Of a stretch of 19,437 nt of DNA, positions 8,194 to 15,628 are shown piece after piece. The DNA is taken from NCBI GenBank assembly GCA_019314425.1, contig JAFCZI010000006.1, forward strand, positions 1-19,437, in the 5' to 3' direction. Under the pieces are notes generated by a model, which worked only from the letters and a program-made list of their open reading frames with translations, was not told where the DNA came from and made no database searches. How positions within the stretch are numbered: the stretch's first letter is position 1; the number at the start of each line of letters is the position of its first letter. The translations under genes and the position numbers were made by a program. Source of the DNA: Deltaproteobacteria bacterium (GTDB lineage: Bacteria > Desulfobacterota > DSM-4660 > Desulfatiglandales > Desulfatiglandaceae).

Positions 8194-11022
8194 ATGTCTA
8201 TCGACGCCATCAAAATCAGAGGTGCTCGCCAGCACAATCTTAAAAATATCAACCTGGATATCCCCCGGAACCGGTTTGTGGTGATTACAGGGCTTTCCGG
8301 TTCGGGTAAATCGTCTCTGGCTTTCGACACCATCTATGCCGAGGGTCAGCGGCGGTATGTGGAATCTCTTTCCGCTTACGCCCGGCAGTTTCTGGAGCAG
8401 ATGGACAAACCGGACGTGGATGCCATTGAGGGGCTTTCCCCGGCCATCGCTATTCAACAGCACGGGTTCAGCCGCAACCCCCGGTCAACCGTAGGAACGG
8501 TTACCGAAATTTATGACTACATGCGGGTTCTTTTCGCCCGGGTGGGTCAACCCTACTGCCCGGAATGCGGTATTGAGATTCGGTCTCAAACCATCCAGCA
8601 GATCGTGGATCAGATTTTGAGTTGGGATGAAGGGAGCCGGATTCAGATCATGGCGCCCCTTATCGAAGATCGAAAAGGAGAGCATCTGCGGCTGCTTCAG
8701 GGACTTCGCAAAGACGGATATACCCGGGTGCGTGTGGATGGAACGGTGCGGCTTCTGGATGAGGATATTGTCCTTGAGAAGAACCGAAAGCACACGATTC
8801 AGGTGGTGGTGGACCGGTTGGTCATTAAGCCGGAGATTCAGCGACGTTTGACGGATACCATGGAGCTGACCCTTTCCCTGGGTGACGGCAAGGCGGTGGT
8901 GGAGGTGATCGGATCGGGGGACGAGTTCTTCAATCAAAAGGCGGCATGCCCAAAATGTGGCCTCAGCATGCCGGAATTGACGCCGCAGATGTTTTCGTTT
9001 AACAACCCTGCGGGGGCGTGTCCGGAATGCGGCGGCCTAGGCACAAAGCGGGCATTTGATCCGTCGCTGGTGGTCACAGACGAGGCCCTTTCACTCCCGG
9101 ACGGTGCGATCACGGCGTGGCCCAGGCGCTTTATCGGCTATTACCAGCAGATGCTGTGTGCGGTGCTGGAACATTGCGGCATTGAGAAGACTCGGCCTTT
9201 CAAAGATATCCCATCGGATATTCAAGAGATACTGTTGTATGGTTCCGGCCGGGAAAAAATTCCGTTTGAATTTCAAACAGCGCGTCGAAAAAAATCCCGC
9301 AACCGCCCTTTTGAGGGGGTGATTCCAAATCTTGAGCGTCGTTATCGTGAGACCCATTCCTACCGGGTGCGTTATGAAATCGAAAAGTTCACGAGCATTC
9401 GGTCCTGTTCGATTTGTCAGGGCGCCCGGCTTAAATCCACCAGCCTGGCGGTTCGCGTCGGGGGCAGGGGCATTCATGAACTCACCGCCCTTTCCGTGGA
9501 GAAGGCGTATCTTTTTTTTGAGGACCTGACGTTGGGGCCCAGAGAAAAGATCATCGCGAAAGGCGTGCTCAAGGAGATACGGGAGCGACTGGGATTTTTA
9601 AGGAGTGTCGGGCTTGATTATCTGACCATCGATCGTTCTTCCGGCACCTTGTCGGGCGGAGAGGACCAGCGGATTCGACTGGCCACCCAGATCAGTTCCA
9701 GGCTTGCCGGTGTGCTCTATGTCCTGGATGAACCGAGCATCGGCCTGCACCAGCGGGATAATCTGAGGCTCCTCAAGAACCTGAAACAGTTGAAGGAATT
9801 GGGCAATACGGTTCTGGTGGTGGAGCATGATGCGGAAACCATCCTCATGGCGGATCATGTCATCGATATGGGACCCGGCGCGGGAGTAAAGGGGGGAGAA
9901 GTGGTGTTTAACGGCCCGCCCCATCTATTGGCTGAATCGTCCGATTCCCTCACGGGTCAGTACCTGTCCGGCCGCCGGCGTATTCCGATTCCCGCCGCCA
10001 GAAGGGAGGGGACCGGCCGTTCCATTTTGATCAAGGGTGCGCGACTTAACAATTTAAAAAATATTTCAGTTGAAATTCCCCTCGGAACCTTGACCTGTGT
10101 GACCGGGGTTTCCGGTTCGGGGAAGAGCAGCTTGATTAACGGTATCCTTTACCCCGCGCTCAGTCGGCATCTCTATCGGGCCAAGGCCCCGGTGGGGCCG
10201 GTGGATATGCTGCAGGGAATGGAACACCTGGACAAGGTGATCAATATTGATCAAAGCCCCATCGGCAGAACCCCTCGCTCGAATCCGGCGACCTATACCG
10301 GGGCATTCACGCATATTCGGGATCTCTTTTCCATGCTGCCCGAATCGAGGGCCAGGGGATATAAACCCGGTCGCTTCAGTTTTAATGTGAAGGGCGGGCG
10401 ATGTGAGGCCTGCAAGGGGGATGGGATCAACAAGATTGAAATGCATTTTCTGCCGGATGTTTATGTCACCTGTGAAGTTTGCCAGGGGCTGCGTTATAAT
10501 CGGGATACCCTTGAGGTTAAATACAAGGGGTACAGTATTTCTGATGTTTTGAATATGACGGTGAACCAGGCGTTTGCCTTTTTTGAGCCGATTCCAATTC
10601 TTCGAAAAAAATTGAAGACCCTGGTGGATGTGGGGGTGGGGTATATCAAGCTGGGGCAGCAGGCCACCACCCTTTCAGGCGGGGAAGCGCAACGGATCAA
10701 ACTCTCCCGGGAGTTGAGCAAACGAGGCACGGGCAAAACCCTTTATTCGCTGGATGAGCCGACCACCGGGCTGCATTTTGCCGATATCGAGAAACTGTTG
10801 GAGGTATTGAACCGGCTGGTGGAGCGAAAAAATACGGTTGTGGTGATTGAACATAACCTGGATGTGGTGAAAGGCGCCGATTATGTGATCGACCTGGGTC
10901 CTGAAGGCGGTGCGGGGGGTGGGCAGGTCATAGCGATGGGGACACCGGAAAAGATTGCGGAAACAGAAGCATCCTACACCGGGCAATACCTGAAAAAGAT
11001 ACTGCATGAGCATGGGGCCTGA
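8194..11022 (+). CDS. uvrA: UvrABC excinuclease subunit A
   Basis: UvrA is the DNA damage sensor of nucleotide excision repair: a dimeric ABC ATPase that loads UvrB at lesions. At 942 residues it has the usual full length. The first Walker A is GLSGSGKSS (33-41), and the second is GVSGSGKSS in the C-terminal half. Zinc-binding cysteines appear as YCPECG, CPKCG/CPECGG and [11 protein letters not shown] followed by CEVCQG. Walker B motifs are [16 protein letters not shown] and [15 protein letters not shown]. The ABC signature of the first half is [17 protein letters not shown], where most UvrAs have [14 protein letters not shown]; the second, [11 protein letters not shown], is normal. An AGGAC site precedes the ATG at 8194. 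The stop at 11020-11022 lies 3 bases from the stop of convergent rex. It probably shares a transcript with pdxA, though no functional link is known. Confidence 0.95.
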   Translation: MSIDAIKIRGARQHNLKNINLDIPRNRFVVITGLSGSGKSSLAFDTIYAEGQRRYVESLSAYARQFLEQMDKPDVDAIEGLSPAIAIQQHGFSRNPRSTVGTVTEIYDYMRVLFARVGQPYCPECGIEIRSQTIQQIVDQILSWDEGSRIQIMAPLIEDRKGEHLRLLQGLRKDGYTRVRVDGTVRLLDEDIVLEKNRKHTIQVVVDRLVIKPEIQRRLTDTMELTLSLGDGKAVVEVIGSGDEFFNQKAACPKCGLSMPELTPQMFSFNNPAGACPECGGLGTKRAFDPSLVVTDEALSLPDGAITAWPRRFIGYYQQMLCAVLEHCGIEKTRPFKDIPSDIQEILLYGSGREKIPFEFQTARRKKSRNRPFEGVIPNLERRYRETHSYRVRYEIEKFTSIRSCSICQGARLKSTSLAVRVGGRGIHELTALSVEKAYLFFEDLTLGPREKIIAKGVLKEIRERLGFLRSVGLDYLTIDRSSGTLSGGEDQRIRLATQISSRLAGVLYVLDEPSIGLHQRDNLRLLKNLKQLKELGNTVLVVEHDAETILMADHVIDMGPGAGVKGGEVVFNGPPHLLAESSDSLTGQYLSGRRRIPIPAARREGTGRSILIKGARLNNLKNISVEIPLGTLTCVTGVSGSGKSSLINGILYPALSRHLYRAKAPVGPVDMLQGMEHLDKVINIDQSPIGRTPRSNPATYTGAFTHIRDLFSMLPESRARGYKPGRFSFNVKGGRCEACKGDGINKIEMHFLPDVYVTCEVCQGLRYNRDTLEVKYKGYSISDVLNMTVNQAFAFFEPIPILRKKLKTLVDVGVGYIKLGQQATTLSGGEAQRIKLSRELSKRGTGKTLYSLDEPTTGLHFADIEKLLEVLNRLVERKNTVVVIEHNLDVVKGADYVIDLGPEGGAGGGQVIAMGTPEKIAETEASYTGQYLKKILHEHGA

Positions 11023-11025
11023 CCC

Positions 11026-11670
11026 CTATACCCTCTTATCCAGCTGTTCCAGATGATATATGAGGTTTTCAAGTTTGATGGACACATCTGCATTTTCAAT
11101 GGCGCACTTTTTTCGCGTTCGAATTTGAGTGGCGGTAAAATTAAGAATTGCTCCGACTCCGCCTTCCTGAAGGAGATGGGCAACCCGCTGTGCTTCATGA
11201 GGAGGGGTGGTTATGAGTCCGATTTCAATCCCTAGATCCCTGACCGTTTTCAGGATGTCTGACGCAGACTGAATGGTCAATCCACATTCGAGTTTTTTAC
11301 CCACCTTTCTGGCATCGGAGTCAAAGGCGGCTTTGACCATGTAACCCCGTTTTTTGAAGTTTTCGCTTGCAGCCAGACTGCTTCCCAGATGCCCCATGCC
11401 CACAATGCACAGAGCCCATTCCCGGTCCGTTGCCAGAATACCTTTGATGGCATTGAGCAGATCCCGAACATTATATCCCACGCCTCTGATTCCGAATTCG
11501 CCAAAATACGCCAGGTCTTTTCTGATCTGGGCAGGATTTACATCACAGAGCCCCGCCAATTTTTTCGATGATATGACCGGGGGGCCGCTTTCGAGCAGGA
11601 TTTCAAGCGGCCTGGAATAGATGGCCAGTCGCTTGATGGTGGGGTTGGGTATTTTAGATTCCTTTGACAT
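11026..11670 (-). CDS. rex: Redox-sensing transcriptional repressor Rex
   Basis: Rex is a homodimeric repressor that binds DNA when NAD+ is high and lets go when NADH rises; it controls fermentation and energy genes. The 214-residue protein has an N-terminal winged helix (about 1-75) with the family signature NPAQIRKDLAYFGEFG (45-60) and IRGVGYNV (61-68). The Rossmann fold follows, with CIVGMGHLGSSLA (88-100), where most Rex proteins have GxGNLG; here His replaces Asn. A C-terminal swap helix is seen at 195-214. I start at the ATG at 11670, just before KIPNPTIKRL as in other Rex proteins; ATGs at 11700 and 11742 would only add unmatched residues. The ribosome binding site is weak. A Rex-box-like sequence lies at 11700-11717 and the atp terminator just beyond it, so rex probably has its own autoregulated promoter. 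Confidence 0.93.
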   Translation of the reverse strand: MSKESKIPNPTIKRLAIYSRPLEILLESGPPVISSKKLAGLCDVNPAQIRKDLAYFGEFGIRGVGYNVRDLLNAIKGILATDREWALCIVGMGHLGSSLAASENFKKRGYMVKAAFDSDARKVGKKLECGLTIQSASDILKTVRDLGIEIGLITTPPHEAQRVAHLLQEGGVGAILNFTATQIRTRKKCAIENADVSIKLENLIYHLEQLDKRV

Positions 11671-11699
11671 TTGGATCCATTCTGATGCTGGAAAATGCA

Positions 11700-11717
11700 T
11701 TGTGAAATAATGCACAT
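11700..11717 (-). promoter_or_regulatory. Probable Rex operator upstream of rex
   Basis: TTGTGAAATAATGCACAT matches the Rex consensus TTGTGAAnnnnTTCACAA at 12 of 14 fixed positions. It ends 29 bases before the chosen rex start and lies between it and the atp terminator. CATTAT on the minus strand inside the site could be a -10 box, so bound Rex would block its own promoter. Confidence 0.65.
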
Positions 11718-11722
11718 GGCTA

Positions 11723-11760
11723 GAAAAAAAGAGAGCCCACAAACGCAGGCTCTCTTTTTT
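11723..11760 (-). terminator. Strong rho-independent terminator after the F0 atp cluster
   Basis: GAGAGCC (11731-11737) and GGCTCTC (11748-11754) form a stem that flanking A and T runs extend. On the minus strand it ends in a run of seven T. It lies 15 bases past the atpE stop codon. The A run on the other side makes it potentially bidirectional. It separates atpE from rex. Confidence 0.88.
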
Positions 11761-11774
11761 CTGTCAGTTGTTGA

Positions 11775-12155
11775 TTAAGCGCCCAAGGACTTAACGATGA
11801 GCTCGTGCATGCCTCCCAAGTCCGGGATCTTGAACACAAGGATAAAACAGATAACCAGAGCGTAAATACAGAGAGATTCAATCAGAGCCAAACCAATAAT
11901 CATGGTGGTCATGATTTTACCGCCCGCTTCCGGATTTCTTGCCGTTCCCTGAAGGGCACCGTTAATGGCGTTACCCATTCCAAGACCGCAACCCAAGGCA
12001 GCTATTCCGATGGCGAATCCGCAGGCAATAGCAATCCCTAAGTATACATAGAGACCAGCAGCCTTGACGACGGCATCTTCTCCTGCAAACACCACGGAAG
12101 CTGAAAAAACCATCATTGCTGCTGCAAAAATACCTACTAGCGTTTTTTTGTTCAT
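11775..12155 (-). CDS. atpE: ATP synthase F0 subunit c, with N-terminal signal-like extension
   Basis: Subunit c forms the membrane rotor ring of F-type ATP synthase. The mature hairpin spans about 30-110: a glycine-rich first helix, the polar loop ARNPEAGGK (72-80), and a second helix with the ion-binding carboxylate E93 in LALIESLCIYALV. S94 and Y98 match residues that help bind Na+ in Ilyobacter-type rings, but the position of their key Gln is M60 here, so proton coupling is more likely. At 126 residues the protein is longer than the usual 80: the first 24 residues (MNKKTLVGIFAAAMMVFSAS to VFA) look like a cleavable signal peptide or extra helix, a form I recall from Desulfobacterota. The ATG at 12155 has a perfect AGGAGG about 8 bases upstream, which rejects the longer frame to 12269. 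Confidence 0.93.
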   Translation of the reverse strand: MNKKTLVGIFAAAMMVFSASVVFAGEDAVVKAAGLYVYLGIAIACGFAIGIAALGCGLGMGNAINGALQGTARNPEAGGKIMTTMIIGLALIESLCIYALVICFILVFKIPDLGGMHELIVKSLGA

Positions 12156-12246
12156 TGTGGACCTCCTTTCGTTAGATTTTTTTATGGCCTTCTTCCATAA
12201 ACCTGTACCAGCCACCCCAGAAAAAAGGGGGGGGCGTGTTAATGAA

Positions 12247-12936
12247 CTAATGGGCATGTTCCATAGCACCGACGAAGTATATGGTGGAGAGCAACATGAA
12301 CACCAGAGCCTGAATGAAACTCACCAGAATCCCGAGGAACATAATGGGCAATGGCGCAAGATAAAGTCCTGCTAGACCAAACAGAATGGCCAGGACCATC
12401 TCTTTACCGAAAATATTCCCAAAAAGCCGAACGCTCAAACTCATGACGCGCGCCAGATGACCAATCAGTTCGATGGGAAGCATCAAGGGGATGAGCCACC
12501 AGACGGGGCCGCAGAAATGCTTGATATATTTGGCGCCGTGAAATTTGACACCGATAACATGGGTATAAACAAAGGTAGATAGGGCCAAGGCCAGTGTGGT
12601 ATTCAAATTGGCCGTAGGCGAGAACATGCCGGGCATTAACCCGATCATGTTGGAAACGAGAACAAACAGGAATACGGTGGCGATGAAGGGAAAAAAGAAC
12701 CGTCCCTCAGGGCCTGTGATTTCCACCATGAAGTCCTCAAGACCACCGATCAGCACCTCAAAAAAATTCTGCCCCCTTTTGGGGACAAGTTTGACTTTCC
12801 TGGCCATGAAAAGGGCGCTCAGAATCATGATGAGCATGGTGAGCCACGTGTAAGTCACATGGGAATAATGAAGGGCGAAATCATGAAAGCCCATAGCGGA
12901 CAGAATTGCGTCGATGAAAAAAATCGGATGCTCCAT
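12247..12936 (-). CDS. atpB: ATP synthase F0 subunit a
   Basis: Subunit a is the stator channel protein that carries ions to and from the c-ring. The 229-residue protein has about six hydrophobic segments. The essential arginine is R170 in SLSVRLFGNIFGKEM (166-180). LPIELIGHLARVMSL (153-167) precedes it, and the C-terminal helix contains FIQALVFMLLSTIYF with the conserved Gln. A GGGAGG site lies about 12 bases before the ATG at 12936. The preceding AtpI-like gene ends 3 bases upstream and atpE follows after 91 bases, all on one transcript. The length is typical for short bacterial a subunits. Confidence 0.95.
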   Translation of the reverse strand: MEHPIFFIDAILSAMGFHDFALHYSHVTYTWLTMLIMILSALFMARKVKLVPKRGQNFFEVLIGGLEDFMVEITGPEGRFFFPFIATVFLFVLVSNMIGLMPGMFSPTANLNTTLALALSTFVYTHVIGVKFHGAKYIKHFCGPVWWLIPLMLPIELIGHLARVMSLSVRLFGNIFGKEMVLAILFGLAGLYLAPLPIMFLGILVSFIQALVFMLLSTIYFVGAMEHAH

Positions 12937-12939
12937 GGA

Positions 12940-13326
12940 TTATACTGCCTCCCTCGAAGATGTTCTAAAAGCAGCTCGAATCCCAAAAATCAGGATGCTG
13001 AGCACAACAATGGAAAGACCGACGGCCAGACCCAGAGGGTTTACCCAACCGTTGGTGATAAGGATATAGATGATCAGGCCCATAATGGCAAGCCTAAAAT
13101 AAAATTTTGCAATCAGCGCCATCTTTTTGCCCTTCATGGCACCCTGATCCGAAAAAGCGCTGCGCATGTTGTGGTGCAGAAGACTGAAATTGGCAATGAT
13201 AATCAGTCCACCCAGGATCACCCCGAGGGTGAATTGCGCTGTCATGAAAACGCCACTCAATGTGCTCAATATGAGTAGAATGACCCAGTTGAATGTTTTG
13301 ATATCCTGTAGTTTGTCCTTGACCAT
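12940..13326 (-). CDS. atpI: ATP synthase assembly protein AtpI-like
   Basis: This 128-residue membrane protein sits directly before atpB, where AtpI (ATP synthase I family) is usually encoded; AtpI helps assemble the c-ring. It has four hydrophobic segments, roughly at 15-31, 36-54, 73-92 and 98-118, with lysines on the intervening loops. I start at the ATG at 13326 because it overlaps the TGA of the upstream gene as TGATG, a translational coupling arrangement; the longer open frame to 13413 would overlap that gene. The family call rests on position and topology more than on motifs, as AtpI sequences diverge quickly. Confidence 0.75.
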   Translation of the reverse strand: MVKDKLQDIKTFNWVILLILSTLSGVFMTAQFTLGVILGGLIIIANFSLLHHNMRSAFSDQGAMKGKKMALIAKFYFRLAIMGLIIYILITNGWVNPLGLAVGLSIVVLSILIFGIRAAFRTSSREAV

Positions 13327-13544
13327 CACATTTCTTTTGCTTTGTTGTAAAGGATGTAAAGATTCCTGAACGCAGCGACAATGCCGAACCCCAGAAAAAT
13401 AAAAAAAAGCCACGGTTTTGTGCCGAAATATTTGTCCAGGTAGAAACCGGCCAACGCGCCCAACGCGATGGAAAAGGCCATGGCCATGCCGACGCTACTG
13501 ATAAAGCCAAGGTCCTTAATCTGTTTTTTCAGCTCTTTATCCAT
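13326..13544 (-). CDS. AtpZ/AtpI-type small membrane protein of the ATP synthase operon
   Basis: This 72-residue protein has two transmembrane segments (about 12-34 and 43-65) joined by the loop FYLDKYFGTKPW. LDKxFGTxPW is the hallmark of the AtpZ/F0F1-ATPase-associated family, often the first gene of atp operons and implicated in Mg2+/Ca2+ transport or c-ring assembly with AtpI. Its stop overlaps the next start as TGATG. The ribosome binding site before the ATG at 13544 is weak. A promoter candidate lies 60-90 bases upstream. Confidence 0.8.
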   Translation of the reverse strand: MDKELKKQIKDLGFISSVGMAMAFSIALGALAGFYLDKYFGTKPWLFFIFLGFGIVAAFRNLYILYNKAKEM

Positions 13545-13604
13545 GGTGTTGGAACGTCCGCCCCCCCTACGGGACGTTGATGCTGATTTACGACCCGTGG
13601 GCTT

Positions 13605-13632
13605 CTTATCACAGAATTTCGGAAAAAGTCAA
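13605..13632 (-). promoter_or_regulatory. Candidate promoter of the F0 atp cluster
   Basis: On the minus strand TTGACT (13632-13627) is followed after 16 bases by GATAAG (13610-13605), preceded by TGT as an extended -10. It lies 60 bases before the atpZ-like start and directly beside the hairpin element at 13642-13768. This is a sequence match only. Confidence 0.4.
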
Positions 13633-13641
13633 CAAAATTTT

Positions 13642-13768
13642 GATGGCGCCGTAAAAAGCCCCGTCTACTGCGTTGCAGTGATTTTTCAGAATCTCAACAT
13701 ACTACATGTATGCCTACGATCCTGAAAAACCACTACGCCTTGTATCTGGAACTTTTTACAACGCCATC
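13642..13768. repeat. 127-bp imperfect palindromic (hairpin) element
   Basis: The left half starts GATGGCGCCGTAAAAAGCC and the right half ends with its near reverse complement, AACTTTTTACAACGCCATC. The match continues inward through TTTTTCAG/CTGAAAAA to a centre at TACATGTA (13703-13710), so the whole unit could fold as one long imperfect hairpin. The outer ends carry the CGTAAAAAG core seen at 147, 1278 and 13784. It lies between the start of the atp cluster and the end of rlmN. It has the size and form of a small palindromic repeat or a MITE; no transposase is nearby. Confidence 0.75.
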
Positions 13769-13783
13769 TTTAGATGGATGCGT

Positions 13784-13804
13784 GACTTTTTACGAGTGCA
13801 TCAA
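13784..13804 (-). repeat. Interspersed repeat copy overlapping the rlmN stop
   Basis: On the minus strand this reads TTGATGCACTCGTAAAAAGTC, the fifth occurrence of the repeat core. The TAA stop of rlmN (13792-13790) is part of the core CGTAAAAAG, so the repeat supplies the end of the gene. Confidence 0.6.
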
Positions 13805-14836
13805 TTTTGATTCGAATGCGCCTTTCAATTGTCCACATGCCGCCAGGATATCACGGCCTTTGCTTTTTCGAATGATGGCGGTGAAGTGTCTGTCCGTCAG
13901 TATTTTCTGGAAACGAAAGATTCTGTCCATGGAAGGCGGCATCATGGGCGATTCCGGATCCGCATTCAGTGGGATCAGGTTGATTTTTGCCCTGAGTCCG
14001 GAAAGCAGCCGACAGATATTCAGCGCATCCCGGTCCCGGTCATTCACATCTTTTATCAGAATGTACTCGAAGGTAATCATCCGCCGGTTGGGCAGGGGGA
14101 ACGATTTGCAGGCTGGGATCAATTGACTGAGCGGGTACTTCCGATTGATGGGCATGAGACGGTTGCGTGTTTCATCGTCCGCCGCGTTGAGAGATACCGC
14201 CAGGTTGACGGTGATGTCGCACGCCAGTCTCTCAATTTCAGGGACCAGACCGCAGGTGGAAAGGGTGACCTTGCGATGGGAGAAATTCATGCCGTCCGGT
14301 TCGATGAGGTTTCGGAGCGCTTTGATCACCGCATCGTAGTTGGCCAGGGGTTCTCCCATGCCCATCAACACGATGTTTTTCAGGCGATCCGGGTATTCCA
14401 GGGACCTTTTTGCCAGAATAACCTGTTCAATAATTTCGGAGGGTTTCAAATTTCTCCTGAATCCCTGTTTCCCGGTTAAGCAGAACAGACAACCCATGGC
14501 ACAACCGACCTGCGAGGAAATACATAGGGTCAGATGGTCCCTTTCCGGTATGAGCACGGTTTCGATGGTATGGCCGTCATCCAACCGGTGAAGGTATTTT
14601 CGGGTACCGTCTTCGGATTGGATTGCCTTGATTTCACGTAAGGGAGAGATATGGGCTTTTTCTTTGAGCAGGGTGCGCAGCGTCTTGGGCAGGTTATCCA
14701 TTTCATCAAAGGACTTAACGAATCGTGTTAAGACCCAGTGCCGGATTTGACGGCCCCGGTAGGCCCCCAATCCATGGTCCACGGCCCAGGCATCCATCTC
14801 AGGCGCGCTCAATCCCTTGAGATCGGTCCGGGTCAT
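13790..14836 (-). CDS. rlmN: Dual-specificity 23S rRNA/tRNA adenine-C2 methyltransferase RlmN
   Basis: RlmN is a radical SAM enzyme that methylates C2 of A2503 in 23S rRNA and A37 in some tRNAs, tuning translation accuracy. The 348-residue protein has the cluster motif CAMGCLFC (C112, C116, C119) within SSQVGCAMGC. Both further catalytic cysteines are present: C105 in TLCISSQ, and C334 in GRDILAACGQL, the residue that carries the transferred methyl group. LMGMGEPLANYD and STCGLVPEI are further family blocks. The ATG at 14836 has CGGAG upstream and starts 8 bases after the thymidylate synthase stop, so the two are co-transcribed; the open frame extends to 14899 but the extra residues overlap that gene. 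The last residues (KLMHS) lie in repeat sequence. Confidence 0.95.
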   Translation of the reverse strand: MTRTDLKGLSAPEMDAWAVDHGLGAYRGRQIRHWVLTRFVKSFDEMDNLPKTLRTLLKEKAHISPLREIKAIQSEDGTRKYLHRLDDGHTIETVLIPERDHLTLCISSQVGCAMGCLFCLTGKQGFRRNLKPSEIIEQVILAKRSLEYPDRLKNIVLMGMGEPLANYDAVIKALRNLIEPDGMNFSHRKVTLSTCGLVPEIERLACDITVNLAVSLNAADDETRNRLMPINRKYPLSQLIPACKSFPLPNRRMITFEYILIKDVNDRDRDALNICRLLSGLRAKINLIPLNADPESPMMPPSMDRIFRFQKILTDRHFTAIIRKSKGRDILAACGQLKGAFESKLMHS

Positions 14837-14844
14837 GGGTGGGG

Positions 14845-15519
14845 TTACTCCGGTTTTGAGACGTTGGTTTTGCAGGTTCTCAGCTGCGCCAGTTCCCACA
14901 CATAATCGTACAGGTGAAGGCCTTTGCTCGACGCAATGATTTCACCGTCTTCAACGCCGATGGAGGATGCCATATATTCTTTTAAAAGCTGGATGGCGCC
15001 CAGGTTGGCCGGCAGGCCGTTCCACAGATCCCAGGATCTGAAATAGATAATAAAATGGAGTTTCCCGCCTTTGATTCGGGTGTCAATACCCCGCAGGCAG
15101 GGGGGGGCCCCCAGAAAAACGGCCTGGGGATCTCCCACGGTCATGAAGGCCTGGTTGGTCCCGAAGCCATCTTCCCGATACATGCGGATGACTTCCCCGA
15201 TCTGGGGTTCCAGATATTGCCCATAGGTGTAGTCTTCCCCGGGTTGTTTGGCGGCGGTCATGAGGTAAGGCAGATATTCTTCGATATAGCCATCGGCCAC
15301 GGGATTGGGGATGCCCAGGGCAGGGGGGATTTCGGGCAGGAGCGGTCGTTGTCCGGGATATTTGATATGAATGGTGACGTAATCGAATTCGAGCCGTTTC
15401 TGTCCTTCGAAACTGCCTCGATCAATGACGTATTCAGTCCCTGTTTCCAGCAGCTGGTAGACACACTGAAACCAGGCATCGGGAAGGTCGCGTACCTCAA
15501 TAAACTCAAGCTGCATCAT
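14845..15519 (-). CDS. Archaeal-type thymidylate synthase (ThyA-related)
   Basis: This 224-residue protein has the C-terminal hallmarks of the thymidylate synthase fold in the form found in methanogens. APPCLRGIDTR (138-148) holds the nucleophilic C141, which would attack C6 of dUMP. RSWDLWNGLPANLGAIQLLK (161-180) corresponds to the RSxDxxxGxPxN substrate loop. GEIIASSKGLHLYDYVWEL (192-210) matches the GDxHxYxNH region. It would methylate dUMP to dTMP; folate-dependent and hydroxymethylating relatives exist, so the exact reaction is uncertain. I start at 15519 because GAGGA lies 8 bases upstream and MQLEFIEVRDLPDAW matches the family's start; the open frame runs much further to 15828, across the divergent promoter region, and is not believable there. 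It is the first gene of an operon with rlmN. It differs clearly from the E. coli ThyA length of 264. Confidence 0.8.
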   Translation of the reverse strand: MMQLEFIEVRDLPDAWFQCVYQLLETGTEYVIDRGSFEGQKRLEFDYVTIHIKYPGQRPLLPEIPPALGIPNPVADGYIEEYLPYLMTAAKQPGEDYTYGQYLEPQIGEVIRMYREDGFGTNQAFMTVGDPQAVFLGAPPCLRGIDTRIKGGKLHFIIYFRSWDLWNGLPANLGAIQLLKEYMASSIGVEDGEIIASSKGLHLYDYVWELAQLRTCKTNVSKPE

Positions 15520-15560
15520 CAGAAAATTCCTCAAGGGTGGATAAAATTCCATTTTTCTAG

Positions 15561-15589
15561 TATATACAGAATCCTTTGCATAAAGGCAA
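15561..15589 (-). promoter_or_regulatory. Candidate promoter of the thymidylate synthase-rlmN operon
   Basis: On the minus strand TTGCCT (15589-15584) and TATATA (15566-15561) are exactly 17 bases apart, 42 bases before the chosen start at 15519. Its position supports that start, because an upstream start would lie behind the promoter. The MATE gene is transcribed away on the other strand. Confidence 0.5.
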
Positions 15590-15628
15590 CCATAGAAGAT
15601 GCATGACATAATGAATGCAGGGTAAAAA

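Noticed and set aside
12160-12246. Hairpins (CCCC/GGGG and ATGG/CCAT) between atpB and atpE
   Set aside because: The stems are 4-5 bp and, on the minus strand, are not followed by a T run, so termination or attenuation is not supported.
13829-14479. 216-residue plus-strand frame opposite rlmN
   Set aside because: It is antisense to RlmN catalytic motifs and rich in His, Gln and Arg like other shadow frames.
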